Shown one piece after another: positions 1-8,391 of a stretch of DNA of 64,000 nt. The notes beneath the pieces were generated by a model, which was given only the letters and a program-made list of their open reading frames with translations, did no database searches and was not told the origin of the DNA. The stretch spans positions 310,001 through 374,000 of the forward strand of contig NZ_CP097635.1 in NCBI RefSeq assembly GCF_023573145.1. Reading direction: 5' to 3'. The DNA is from Aquincola tertiaricarbonis. Lineage in GTDB: Bacteria; Pseudomonadota; Gammaproteobacteria; Burkholderiales; Burkholderiaceae_C. The position numbers and the translations under genes were made by a program. Position 1 is the stretch's first letter, and each line of letters starts with the position of its first letter.

Positions 1-483
1 CCGCACTTCGCGGCCGAGCGGCGCGCGGTGCTGCGCGCACAGCCCTTCCTGCAAGGCGCTGGCGTGCCGCCAAAGGCGCAGCAGCAGCTGGCGGCCCTGG
101 TGCTGGCCACCGAACCGAACGAAGGCGTGCCCTGGGCGCTGGCTGCAGGCGCCGCCACGCCCCAGGCCTCATCCACACCATCCGCCGCACCGCCGGCCGC
201 GCCCGAGCTGCAGCTGCTGCGGGAGGACGCCGCCCTGGCCCGCCTGGCCTGCCTGCTGTGCGAGGCCGACATCCTGCCGTCCGTGGGTCTGACGCCGGCC
301 TACGCGCTGGCGCTGCATGCACGGCTGGCCGCCGAATGGGGCCGTGTGCTGGCGCCCTCGGACAAGCTGAGCTTCGTCGAGCGGACCCTGGCCCAGGGCA
401 CCGTGGGCGCCTTCTTCCTGCCCAACGTGCAGCGGCTGCGCCAGGCGCTGCTGACCGACCTGGCCCACCATGCCGTGGCTTGA
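1..483 (+). CDS. C-terminal fragment of an unrecognised protein, cut by window edge
   Basis: The reading frame is open from the first base and ends with TGA at 481-483, so the window holds only the last 160 residues of a longer gene. The tail is rich in Ala, Pro and Leu: a low-complexity linker (about residues 50-70) is followed by a helical segment ending in LLTDLAHHAVA. I do not recognise a family. It overlaps the start of the CHASE2 cyclase gene by 14 bp, so it is probably translated in the same operon and may belong to the same signalling pathway. CHASE2 cyclases are often preceded by FecR-like genes, but I see no FecR motif in this part. Confidence 0.6.
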   Translation, partial: PHFAAERRAVLRAQPFLQGAGVPPKAQQQLAALVLATEPNEGVPWALAAGAATPQASSTPSAAPPAAPELQLLREDAALARLACLLCEADILPSVGLTPAYALALHARLAAEWGRVLAPSDKLSFVERTLAQGTVGAFFLPNVQRLRQALLTDLAHHAVA

Positions 484-2602
484 GCGGCTGCGCACGCAGG
501 GGCTGTGGCTGCTGCCTGCCACCACGCTGGCGCTGGTGGTGCTGGTGGCCTGGCACGACCCCGGCCTGCTGCGCGGCCTGCGCCATGCGGTGTTCGACCA
601 GGCCCAGCGCTGGTCGCCGCGGGAGCCTGAGCCGGCACCGGTGCTGATCGTCGACATCGACGAAGAGAGCCTGCGCCGCGTGGGCCAGTGGCCCTGGCCG
701 CGCACGCAGGTGGCCGAGCTGGTGGCGCGGCTGCACGAAGCCGGCGCCGCCGCGGTGGGGCTGGACGTGGTGTTCGCGGAGGCCGACCGCACCTCCCCGC
801 GCGAGCTGCTGAAATCCACGCGCCTGCCGCGCGAGGCCGCTGCCCTGCTGCAGGGCCTGCCCGACCATGACGAGGTGCTGGCCACCGCGTTGCAGGCGGG
901 CCCGGTGGCGCTGGGCTTCGCGCTCAGCGACACCGAAGCCGCGAGCGACTGCCAGTCGCCTGCCGGCATCGTCACGCTGGGTGGTGCGGCCGATGCGCAG
1001 CTGCGCCGCTTCGGCGGCTGCGTGCACAGCCTGCCGGTGTTGGCCCAGGCGGCGCAAGGCCATGGTGCGCTGAGCTTCATCCCCGACGAGGACGGCGTCG
1101 TGCGCCGGCTGCCCCTGCTGTTCGACCTCGGCGGCCACCTGGCGCCTTCGCTGGCCGCCGAGACGCTGCGGCTGGCGCTGGGCGCCCAGCGCTACACCGT
1201 GCAGGCCGCGCCCGATGGCGGCGGCGTGATCGGCGTGCAGATCGGCCGGCTGCGCATACCCACGACGGCCAATGCCTCGATCTGGGTGCACTACACGCCG
1301 CCGCAGCGCGACCGCTACGTGCCGGCCTGGCAGGTGCTGGCCGGCCAGACCCCGCCCGACCTGTTTCGCCAGCACCTGGTGCTGGTGGGCACCTCGGCCC
1401 AGGGCCTGCTGGACCTGCGCTTCAGCCCGCTGGGCGGCGTGATCCCCGGCGTGGAGGTGCATGCGCAGGCGCTGGAACAGATCCTCACCGGCCACTGGCT
1501 GCAGCGGCCGGGCTGGGCACCGGCGGCCGAGGTGGTGGCCGTGGCCCTGGGTGGGCTGCTGGTTGCCATCGCGGCGATGACCTGCGGCGCGCTGCCGTCG
1601 GCCGCGGCCTTCGGCACATTGGCCGCTGCGCTGCTGGGCGGGTGCTGGTGGGCCTTCACGCGGCAGGGCCTGCTGCTCGACCCGGTGCTGCCCAGCCTGG
1701 GCATGCTGGCCGTGTTCCTGCCCACCACGGTGCTGCGCCACATGGTGAGCGAACGGCGGCAGCGCTGGGTGCGGCATGCCTTCGCACGCTATGTGTCGCC
1801 CAACCTGGTGGACTACCTGATCACGCAGCCGCAGGCCCTGGAACTGGGCGGCCGGCGCCAGCGCTGCAGCTTCGTGTTCACCGACCTGGCGGGCTTCACC
1901 TCGGTGATGGAACGCATGGACCCGGCGCAGGCCGTCACCCTGCTCAACCAGTACCTGGACGGCATGATCGCCATCGCCTTTGCGCACGAAGGCACGCTGG
2001 ACCGCATCGTCGGCGACGCGGTGGCCATCGTGTTCTCGGCCCCGGTGCAGCAGGCCGACCATGAACAGCGCGCGGTGCGCTGCGCGTTGGCGATGCACCG
2101 CTTTGCGCAGGACTACCTGGCCGCCCGTCGCGCCGAAGGCGTGGAGTTCTGCGAGACGCGCATCGGCGTGCACACCGGCGAGGTGATCGTCGGCAACTTC
2201 GGCGGCAGCACCATCTTCGACTACCGGGCGCTGGGCGACCCGGTGAACACCGCTTCGCGGCTGGAGGGCGCCAACAAGTACCTGGGCACCCACGTGTGCC
2301 TGTCGCAGGCCACGCTGGACGGCTGCCCCGGCCTGCCGGTGCGCCCGGTGGGGCGCCTGCGCGTGGCTGGCCGCCAGGAAGCCATCATGGTGTACGAGCC
2401 GCTGGACGCGACCGACGGCCAGGCCGTGCAGCAGGAGGCTTATGCCCAGGCCTATGCCGCGATGATGGCCGGCAGCAGCGCGGCCGCGGCGCAGTTCAAG
2501 CACCTGCATGCGCAAAGCCCGGGCGATCGCCTGGTGCAGCTGCATGCCACGCGCCTGGACTCGGGCGCCATCGACAACCTCATCGAGCTGTCGGGCAAAT
2601 GA
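470..2602 (+). CDS. CHASE2-domain adenylate/guanylate cyclase
   Basis: Membrane-bound class III nucleotide cyclase that should convert ATP or GTP to a cyclic nucleotide in response to an extracytoplasmic signal. The 710-residue protein has an N-terminal membrane segment (about residues 8-28), an extracytoplasmic CHASE2 sensor (about 50-330), three clustered hydrophobic segments (about 345-430) and a C-terminal cyclase domain. The catalytic domain shows the metal-binding motif FTDLAGFTSVMERMD (about 469-483) and DRIVGDAVAIVF (about 510), both intact. The ATG at 470 overlaps the previous gene by 14 bp. Substrate (ATP versus GTP) cannot be settled by eye. A diguanylate cyclase follows 19 bp after the stop. 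Confidence 0.9.
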   Translation: MPWLERLRTQGLWLLPATTLALVVLVAWHDPGLLRGLRHAVFDQAQRWSPREPEPAPVLIVDIDEESLRRVGQWPWPRTQVAELVARLHEAGAAAVGLDVVFAEADRTSPRELLKSTRLPREAAALLQGLPDHDEVLATALQAGPVALGFALSDTEAASDCQSPAGIVTLGGAADAQLRRFGGCVHSLPVLAQAAQGHGALSFIPDEDGVVRRLPLLFDLGGHLAPSLAAETLRLALGAQRYTVQAAPDGGGVIGVQIGRLRIPTTANASIWVHYTPPQRDRYVPAWQVLAGQTPPDLFRQHLVLVGTSAQGLLDLRFSPLGGVIPGVEVHAQALEQILTGHWLQRPGWAPAAEVVAVALGGLLVAIAAMTCGALPSAAAFGTLAAALLGGCWWAFTRQGLLLDPVLPSLGMLAVFLPTTVLRHMVSERRQRWVRHAFARYVSPNLVDYLITQPQALELGGRRQRCSFVFTDLAGFTSVMERMDPAQAVTLLNQYLDGMIAIAFAHEGTLDRIVGDAVAIVFSAPVQQADHEQRAVRCALAMHRFAQDYLAARRAEGVEFCETRIGVHTGEVIVGNFGGSTIFDYRALGDPVNTASRLEGANKYLGTHVCLSQATLDGCPGLPVRPVGRLRVAGRQEAIMVYEPLDATDGQAVQQEAYAQAYAAMMAGSSAAAAQFKHLHAQSPGDRLVQLHATRLDSGAIDNLIELSGK

Positions 2603-2621
2603 GCGCACGGACGAGCCTGCG

Positions 2622-3866
2622 ATGACCCCTGCCGACCCGATGGACCTGTTTGCGGTGTGGTCCTGCGATGCGCAGGGCCGGTGCACCCACTGGCAGGCCG
2701 CCACCGCAGGCCCGCTGCCGCCGGCCCACGGCCTGCCGCTGGTGCAGTGGCTGCAGCAGGCAGGTGCGGAACCCGCCGGGGCCGCGCTGGGCACCCTCAC
2801 CACCGCCTTTGCCGCACGCCAGCCCTTCCAGGTCGAGGTGCCGGTGCTGTGCGCCGATGGCAGCGCACGAAGGCTGATGCTCTGCGGCCTGCCGGCCGGC
2901 GATGGGCACCAGGGCTTCGTGCTCGACGTGGGCGCGCGACAGGCGGCCCTGGAATCGGCGCTGCGCACCGCGGTGCAGGACCGCCTGCTGGTGACGCACA
3001 GCACCGACCTGATCGCCCACTGCGACCTGCAAGGCCGCTACGTGTCCATCTCGCCTTCGTACGGCCGGCTGATCGGCTGGACCGATGCCGAGCTGGTGGG
3101 ACGCCTGGTGACCGACCTCCTGCACCCCGATGACCGGGCGCCGGCCGAAGCCGCGCTGGCGCACCTGATGGGCGGCGGTGAGATCGTCGAGGCGGTGGAA
3201 GTGCGCAAGCGCCACCGCGACGGCCACTACGTGACCGTGGGCACCAAGGCCTCGCCGGTGATGGACAGCGCCGGCCAGTGTCTGGGCGCCGTGCTGGTGT
3301 CGCGCGACATCCGGCGCGAGAAGGCGCGCATCCAGAACCTGGAGACGCTGGCCCGGCACGACGTGCTGACCGGCCTGCCCAACCGCGCGTGGATCGAAGA
3401 GCACCTGCAGACGCTGCTGGCGGTGCACGACGATGGGGCCGCCACGGCGCTGCTCTTCATCGACCTGAACGGCTTCAAGGCCGTCAACGACCGGCAGGGC
3501 CATGCCGCCGGCGACGAACTGCTGCGCCAGGTGGGCCGGCGCCTGCAGCAGGGCATGCGCCCCGGAGATGCGGTGGCACGGCTGGGCGGCGACGAGTTCG
3601 TGGTGGTGGCCCGCTGCAGCGATGCCCGCGCCGCCGCGCGGCTGGCGCAACGCCTGCTGGACAGCCTGGAGCAGCCCTTCTGCGTGCAGGAGCAGCCGGT
3701 GCGCATCGGCGCTTCCATCGGCATCAGCCTGGCAGGCGACGACACCCACTGCACCGCCCTGCTGCTGCGCCGGGCCGATGCCGCCATGTACCAGGCCAAG
3801 GCCTGCGACCGCTCGGCTTTCCGGTTCTTCGAGGCCGACGGGGGCCTGCACCATCAGCCCATGTAG
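2622..3866 (+). CDS. PAS-GGDEF diguanylate cyclase
   Basis: Soluble sensor that should make cyclic di-GMP from two GTP. The 414-residue product has an N-terminal PAS-like region, a clear PAS domain (about residues 120-235, with DLQGRYVSISPSYGRLIGW) and a GGDEF domain. The active site reads exactly GGDEF (about residue 322). The sequence RPGD lies five residues before it and matches the RxxD inhibitory I-site, so product inhibition is expected. I chose the ATG at 2622 because it lies just past the stop of the cyclase gene; the frame is open further upstream but overlaps that gene. No EAL domain is present. Confidence 0.9.
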   Translation: MTPADPMDLFAVWSCDAQGRCTHWQAATAGPLPPAHGLPLVQWLQQAGAEPAGAALGTLTTAFAARQPFQVEVPVLCADGSARRLMLCGLPAGDGHQGFVLDVGARQAALESALRTAVQDRLLVTHSTDLIAHCDLQGRYVSISPSYGRLIGWTDAELVGRLVTDLLHPDDRAPAEAALAHLMGGGEIVEAVEVRKRHRDGHYVTVGTKASPVMDSAGQCLGAVLVSRDIRREKARIQNLETLARHDVLTGLPNRAWIEEHLQTLLAVHDDGAATALLFIDLNGFKAVNDRQGHAAGDELLRQVGRRLQQGMRPGDAVARLGGDEFVVVARCSDARAAARLAQRLLDSLEQPFCVQEQPVRIGASIGISLAGDDTHCTALLLRRADAAMYQAKACDRSAFRFFEADGGLHHQPM

Positions 3867-3907
3867 GGCTCGGTCATGGACCGGGCGCAGGCCGGGTCAG
3901 CCCGACT

Positions 3908-4798
3908 TCAGAAGTGGTATTCGGCGCGGATCATCGGCGTCTTGGCCGTCGCACCGGGCCCGGCACCCGCGCCGCGGGCGGTGGTCGGGTTGCCGAACTT
4001 GTTCTTCCAGTACTGGTACTCGATGCCCATCTTGAACTTGTTCTTGCTGCCGAACAAGGTGCTCACGTCGTACATCAGCTGCATGTCGATGTTGGTCTCG
4101 GCCTTGGTGTCGCCACCGAACTCGTTGTCGCCCTTGGAGGCGATGAAGTTGGCGTAGCCCTCGAAGGTCAGCGGGATGCTCTGCGACACCGGAATGCCCC
4201 AGGACGCCGTCAGCATCGGGTGGGTCTTGTAGGTGTAGCGCGGCGTGCTGGTGTTGGTGAAGGTGTTGTACGGCGCGTTGCTTTCCTTGAGCAGCAGCAG
4301 GCTCACGTTCAGGAAGCCGGGCACGTCGAACATCACCGTGGGGCCCAGCACCAGCATGCGCTTCTTCGAGTTGTAGCCCGCATCGGTCTTGGTGTTGGCG
4401 TCGAAGCCGGCGGTCAGGCCCAGGCCGCGCATCGGGCCGTACTTGAACGAGCTGCCGGTGACGGCCCCCAGGTCGAGCGTGTGGCGGTAGACGATGTAGA
4501 CCTCGTGCGCACCGTCGCTGGAGCCCGCGCTGGAGGGGTCCTTGCTGTCCGACATCAGGAAGTCGGCATTGAAGAAGTTGGTGCCGTACTTGTAGCCGCT
4601 GGCGTGCGTCAGGTTGATGATGTTCTTCTTGATGTCGTTCGAGCCGAAGGGCTCGGCGAACTTGTTGCCGGTGCGAAAGCCGATCGAGGTGTCACTCCAG
4701 TCAGCGGCCTGCACCGCAGGCGCCAGCAGCGCAGCGGCAAGTGCCGTCAAGGAGGTTGCAAGGCGCAGCGAGCCGGCACGCGAGAAAGGCTGGGACAA
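3908..4798 (-). CDS. Tsx-like nucleoside-type outer-membrane channel
   Basis: Predicted 12-stranded-type outer-membrane beta-barrel of 296 residues. It has a signal peptide (residues 1-31, ending AVQAADW), alternating aromatic strands, and a C-terminal phenylalanine (RAEYHF) typical of BAM-assembled proteins. The N-terminal pattern WSDTSIGFRTGNKFAEPF resembles the Tsx channel family, which carries nucleosides and related compounds. Substrate is inferred only from family resemblance. The gene is monocistronic, convergent with the diguanylate cyclase and divergent from the PEP-CTERM gene. A palindrome at 4880-4896 lies in its upstream region. Confidence 0.75.
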   Translation of the reverse strand: MSQPFSRAGSLRLATSLTALAAALLAPAVQAADWSDTSIGFRTGNKFAEPFGSNDIKKNIINLTHASGYKYGTNFFNADFLMSDSKDPSSAGSSDGAHEVYIVYRHTLDLGAVTGSSFKYGPMRGLGLTAGFDANTKTDAGYNSKKRMLVLGPTVMFDVPGFLNVSLLLLKESNAPYNTFTNTSTPRYTYKTHPMLTASWGIPVSQSIPLTFEGYANFIASKGDNEFGGDTKAETNIDMQLMYDVSTLFGSKNKFKMGIEYQYWKNKFGNPTTARGAGAGPGATAKTPMIRAEYHF

Positions 4799-4879
4799 GG
4801 GAGTTCTCCGGAAGGTGATGACCGTCCATCAGGTCGCTCACCCATCTGCACGAACCGGGCCAAGAACGCATTCAAGCTT

Positions 4880-4896
4880 TGCACACAAGCTGTGCA
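4880..4896. promoter_or_regulatory. Inverted repeat between divergent genes, possible operator
   Basis: TGCACA and TGTGCA form a perfect 6-bp inverted repeat around the spacer CAAGC in the 186-bp region between the Tsx-like gene and the PEP-CTERM gene. Its size suits a dimeric regulator. No specific regulator is identified. Confidence 0.4.
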
Positions 4897-4984
4897 TGCA
4901 TAGGAACGCTCAACAGCACGCCTTGAAGACCGACAGCAGCGCAAACGGCATCATCAAAGATCTGCAGGCCAATCAGGAGCTGCC

Positions 4985-5617
4985 ATGCTGACATCACGCC
5001 TCGCCGCCGCCCTCGCCATCGCCCTCGCCGTTTGTGCCTGGAGCGCAAGCGCCGCCCTTGTGGTGGACACCGGAACACCCCCTGGGGGGCCGACCGGTGC
5101 CTCGCTGTACAACGAGCAGTCGCTCGGTGCATCGTTCGTCGTGCCGGTGGCCACCACCATCACCCTGGTGGAGGGCTTCATGCGCTCCACTTACGGCGGT
5201 GCGCTCACGGTCAAGCTCTACGCCGGTGCGCCAGGCGGCTCACCGCTCTACACGTTCGCGCGAGAGGTGCCCGCCACGTTCGACCCTCGCTGGGAATCTT
5301 TCGGCGCCCTCGCCTGGGCCGTTCAAGCGGGCACCTACACCCTGGCCTTTGAGCCGACCACCTTCTCCGGCTACATGACGTCGCCGGCGCCGCGGCCGCT
5401 GGACGATGAGTGGAACCAGACGTTCAACCGGCCCTGGACGAAGATCGGCGGCGTCGACGGACTTGGCATTCGGGTCCATGTCACCGCCGTGCCCGAGCCG
5501 GCGACCTGGTGGCTGATGGCCAGCGCCCTGGGGCTGGCAGCCGCCACCCGGCTAGAGTACCGCCGCCTCAACCCCTGGAGTGGCCGATGCGGCTCACGCC
5601 CCCCACCCTGCCCCTGA
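4985..5617 (+). CDS. PEP-CTERM sorting-domain exported protein
   Basis: Exported protein of 210 residues with a signal peptide (about 1-24, ending ASAALVVD) and a C-terminal PEP-CTERM anchor: VPEPATW, a hydrophobic stretch (WLMASALGLAAATR) and an Arg-rich tail. In this family the tail is recognised by exosortase and the protein is tied to exopolysaccharide-producing envelopes. The middle is a beta-rich domain of unknown function containing TITLVEGFMRS. The tail continues about 20 residues past the usual Arg cluster, so the last 31 bp overlap the next gene. A good ribosome-binding site (CAGGAG) lies before the ATG. Confidence 0.8.
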   Translation: MLTSRLAAALAIALAVCAWSASAALVVDTGTPPGGPTGASLYNEQSLGASFVVPVATTITLVEGFMRSTYGGALTVKLYAGAPGGSPLYTFAREVPATFDPRWESFGALAWAVQAGTYTLAFEPTTFSGYMTSPAPRPLDDEWNQTFNRPWTKIGGVDGLGIRVHVTAVPEPATWWLMASALGLAAATRLEYRRLNPWSGRCGSRPPPCP

Positions 5618-6291
5618 CCGCCTGCCTGCTGATGACCAGCGTGCTGCCGCCGGCGTGGGCCACCGACTGGTCGGCGGCGGCGGCCCTGGGCACCGACCTG
5701 GTGGCCAAGGGGCTGAGCAAGACGGGCGGCCAGCCCGCGGTCAGCCTGGACCTGGGCTGGCGCAACGACGCGGGCTGGACGCTGTCGGCCGGCGCCGCCA
5801 CCTTGCACGACCGCCGCGCCGTCGAGCTGACGCTGGGCGTCGGCTGGCAGCGCCAGTGGGACGCCGACTGGCTGACCCAGCTGGGCCTGGTGCGCTACGA
5901 CAACACCCGCGGCCGCCAGGCGGCCAGCGGCTACACCGAGGCCTACGCCTCCGTGGGCTGGCGTGGCCAGGTCTCGCTGCTGGTGGCGCTGTCGCCCGAC
6001 ACGCGCATGGACCCCAGCCGGCCCGATGCGCCGGCCCACACCAGCCGCCTGGCCGAGCTGGCCGTGCACCACCGGCTGGCCGGGCCGTGGGCCGTCGATG
6101 CCGGCGTGGGCCACATCGACTTCAACGACCTGCACAGCTACCGCTACGCCAGCCTGGGCCTGGGCTGGAGCCAGGGGCCGTGGCAGGTGTTCATCACCCG
6201 GATCGACAGCAATGCGGGCCAGCGCGGGGTGGTGGCGCCGTCGGTGGCCGGCGGGCGCACGGTGTTCACGGTCACACGACAACTGCGCTGA
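5587..6291 (+). CDS. TorF-like outer-membrane protein (TIGR02001-type)
   Basis: Secreted beta-barrel-like protein of 234 residues with a signal peptide ending WATDW. The pattern following the signal (LGTDLVAKGLSKTGGQPAVSLDLGWRN) is that of the TorF/gcw_chp family, outer-membrane proteins of unknown role in Proteobacteria. The ATG at 5587 gives a normal signal peptide and overlaps the end of the PEP-CTERM gene by 31 bp; the open frame extends upstream, but that part overlaps the neighbour. The C terminus ends VTRQLR, without the usual terminal Phe. Confidence 0.65.
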   Translation: MRLTPPTLPLTACLLMTSVLPPAWATDWSAAAALGTDLVAKGLSKTGGQPAVSLDLGWRNDAGWTLSAGAATLHDRRAVELTLGVGWQRQWDADWLTQLGLVRYDNTRGRQAASGYTEAYASVGWRGQVSLLVALSPDTRMDPSRPDAPAHTSRLAELAVHHRLAGPWAVDAGVGHIDFNDLHSYRYASLGLGWSQGPWQVFITRIDSNAGQRGVVAPSVAGGRTVFTVTRQLR

Positions 6292-6360
6292 AAATTTTTT
6301 AAGCCGCACACAACCTTTGGGGCCTCAGGCAGCCACTCACGGGCAGAACGCGCTGAAAGA

Positions 6361-6376
6361 CCCGGCCCTTGCCGGG
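6361..6376 (+). other. Small GC hairpin ahead of 6402 gene
   Basis: CCCGGC-CCTT-GCCGGG is a perfect 6-bp stem with a 4-nt loop, 25 bp before the proposed TTG start. There is no U-tract. It may shape the leader or end leaky transcription from upstream. Confidence 0.4.
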
Positions 6377-6401
6377 TGCGCTGCACCGAGAGGACGTTGC
6401 C

Positions 6402-7058
6402 TTGGACCAGATCGACCCCGTGGCCGTGCTGCGCATGGCCTTGATACTCACCCACCTGCTGGCCTTTGCCGTGGCGGCGGCCGGCACCGCCTTCGGCGAT
6501 TTCGCCATCTTCGCCCGCCAGCGGGTGGACACCGAGCTGCTGCACCAGGCCACCCAGGCCGTGGCCGGCGCGCTGGCGCTGCTGTGGCTCAGCGGGCTGG
6601 CCATCATCGGCCTGGACACCGGTTTTGCGCTGGACGCGCTGGCCCAGCGGCCCAAGCTGCTGGCCAAGCTGACGGTGGTGGCCGTGCTCACGCTCAACGG
6701 CGCGGCGCTGCACCTGCATGTGTTCGACCGGCTCAGCCAACCACAGGCCAACCCCTTGTGCGCCGCGTGGCTGCCCAGCGTGCTGGGCGCCGTCAGCGCG
6801 GCCAGCTGGCTGTACGCCGCCTTCGTCGGCGTGGCCAAGGCGGTGACGCCGCTGCTGGGCTACGGCGGCTTCATGGCGCTGTACGGCCTGACCTTGGCCG
6901 TGGCGGTGGCGGTGGCGCTGACCGTGGTGCGGCCGCGGCTGGCCAGCCGGCTGGCGCCCGCCCCGTGGCCGGCCACGCCGGGCCGGGGCGCGGGCCTGCA
7001 GATGGCGGCCCTGGGCGCCGATAACGGGGCGTCGGCCGGCACGGCCGGTCAGTCGTGA
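6402..7058 (+). CDS. Multi-pass membrane protein of unknown function
   Basis: Integral membrane protein of 218 residues with about five or six hydrophobic helices, for example LILTHLLAFAVAAAG, AVAGALALLWLSGLAII and LYGLTLAVAVAVALTVV. I do not recognise a functional family. The TTG at 6402 is chosen because GAGAGGA sits 7 nt before it; another TTG at 6369 lacks a ribosome-binding site. The gene ends on TGA overlapping the start of the sigma-factor gene, so it is probably the first gene of that operon and may be part of its signal pathway. Confidence 0.6.
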   Translation: MDQIDPVAVLRMALILTHLLAFAVAAAGTAFGDFAIFARQRVDTELLHQATQAVAGALALLWLSGLAIIGLDTGFALDALAQRPKLLAKLTVVAVLTLNGAALHLHVFDRLSQPQANPLCAAWLPSVLGAVSAASWLYAAFVGVAKAVTPLLGYGGFMALYGLTLAVAVAVALTVVRPRLASRLAPAPWPATPGRGAGLQMAALGADNGASAGTAGQS

Positions 7059-7705
7059 GCCCGATCAACCGGCCCAGCCATTCCGCCATGCCCCCGCCCT
7101 TACCCGCTGCGCCCGACGAGGCCGAAGACCAGGTCGCCCGCGCCTGGCTGCGCGCCGCCGCCGCCGGCGACCGCGATGCCTTCGGTTGCCTGTACCGCCA
7201 GCTGTACCCGCGGCTGCGCCGCTTCCTGGCGCGCCTGAACCCGCGCCACGACCAGGTGGACGAAGCCATCAACGACGCCATGCTGGTGGTGTGGCGCCGG
7301 GCCGGTGAATTCCGGGGCGAGTCGCGCGTCAGCACCTGGGTCACCGGCATCGCCTACCGCTGCCAGCTGCAGGCCCTGCGCCGTGCCGCGCCCGCCGATG
7401 AGGTGAGCGCATCGGCGCCGGAGGCGGCCGATGCCGCGCTGCGGCCGGACGACGCCGACGCCACCGGCCGCCACGAACTGCGAGACTGGCTGGACCAGGG
7501 CCTGCAGCGCCTGCCCGCCGACCAGCGCAGCACCTTGCTGCTGGCCTACGTGATGGGCGAAAGCTGCGAAGACATCGCCCAGATCATGGGCTGCCCGGTG
7601 GGCACGGTGAAGGCACGGCTGTTCCACGCGCGGGTGCGGCTGCGCCACCTGCTGCCCGACCTGGCCAACGCCACCCGCCCATCCGCCAACGGAGACTGGA
7701 CATGA
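7055..7705 (+). CDS. ECF-family RNA polymerase sigma factor
   Basis: Sigma-70 family, extracytoplasmic-function type, 216 residues. Region 2 runs from FGCLYRQLYPRLRRFLARL to AINDAMLVVWRRAGEFRG, and region 4 contains LPADQRSTLLLAYVMGESCEDIAQIMGCPVGTVKARLFHARVR with its helix-turn-helix. The GTG at 7055 overlaps the previous stop. The ATG at 7088 is an alternative and would remove 11 non-conserved residues. It overlaps by 4 bp with a zinc-finger anti-sigma gene that should hold it inactive. Confidence 0.9.
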   Translation: MSPINRPSHSAMPPPLPAAPDEAEDQVARAWLRAAAAGDRDAFGCLYRQLYPRLRRFLARLNPRHDQVDEAINDAMLVVWRRAGEFRGESRVSTWVTGIAYRCQLQALRRAAPADEVSASAPEAADAALRPDDADATGRHELRDWLDQGLQRLPADQRSTLLLAYVMGESCEDIAQIMGCPVGTVKARLFHARVRLRHLLPDLANATRPSANGDWT

Positions 7706-8391
7706 ACCCGGCCGAAGACATCCACCGCCGCACCTGGGAGCAAATGACCTGGGTGGTGAGCGGCAGCGCCGATGCGGCCACCCGCGACGAAGTGGCCCGC
7801 CACCTGGCCGGCTGCGAGCGCTGCCGGGAGGAGTACGACTTTCAATGCCGCCTGCGCGACGCGCTGCAGGCCGACCCGGCGGCAGCCGCTACCCCTGCCA
7901 CGGCCGGACACCCGGCCGACCCCGCGCTGAAGGCCCTGTGGGCGCAGGTGGATGCGCAGGACGCGGCCCAGGCCCAGCCCGTTCCGGCACCCGCCGCCTG
8001 GGCGCCGATGCCTGCCGCCGACCCACGGCCGGCGGCCAATGCCCCGGCCTGGCAGCGCTGGCTGGTGGCCGCGGTGGTGGTGCAGGCCGTGGCGCTGGTG
8101 GTGATGTCGGGCACGGCGCTGCGGCCCGAAACCGCCCCCGGCTACGGCACGCTGAGCAGTGCACCCGCAGGCACGCCGCCGGCCCAGCTGCGCGTGGCGC
8201 CCGCGCCCGGCACCAGCCTGGGCGACTGGCAGGCGCTGCTGCGCAGCGAACGCCTGCGGGTGGTGGACACCAGCGCCGACGGCCGCTTTTACGGACTGGC
8301 CAGCGAGGGCGGCATGCCGCCCGATGCGGCGCAGCTGGCGCGGCTGCGCGCCGACCCCCGGCTGCAGCTGGTGGAGCCGGTGCCCCGATGA
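7702..8391 (+). CDS. Zinc-finger transmembrane anti-sigma factor
   Basis: 229 residues. The N terminus carries the anti-sigma zinc motif His34-x3-Cys38-x2-Cys41 (HLAGCERC). A Pro/Ala-rich linker, one membrane helix (WLVAAVVVQAVALVVMSG, about 118-135) and an extracytoplasmic tail follow. It should sequester the sigma factor encoded just upstream. Its gene overlaps both neighbours by 4 bp (ATGA), so the three proteins are translationally coupled. The periplasmic domain could receive the signal, possibly through the S8-like lipoprotein that follows. Confidence 0.88.
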   Translation: MNPAEDIHRRTWEQMTWVVSGSADAATRDEVARHLAGCERCREEYDFQCRLRDALQADPAAAATPATAGHPADPALKALWAQVDAQDAAQAQPVPAPAAWAPMPAADPRPAANAPAWQRWLVAAVVVQAVALVVMSGTALRPETAPGYGTLSSAPAGTPPAQLRVAPAPGTSLGDWQALLRSERLRVVDTSADGRFYGLASEGGMPPDAAQLARLRADPRLQLVEPVPR

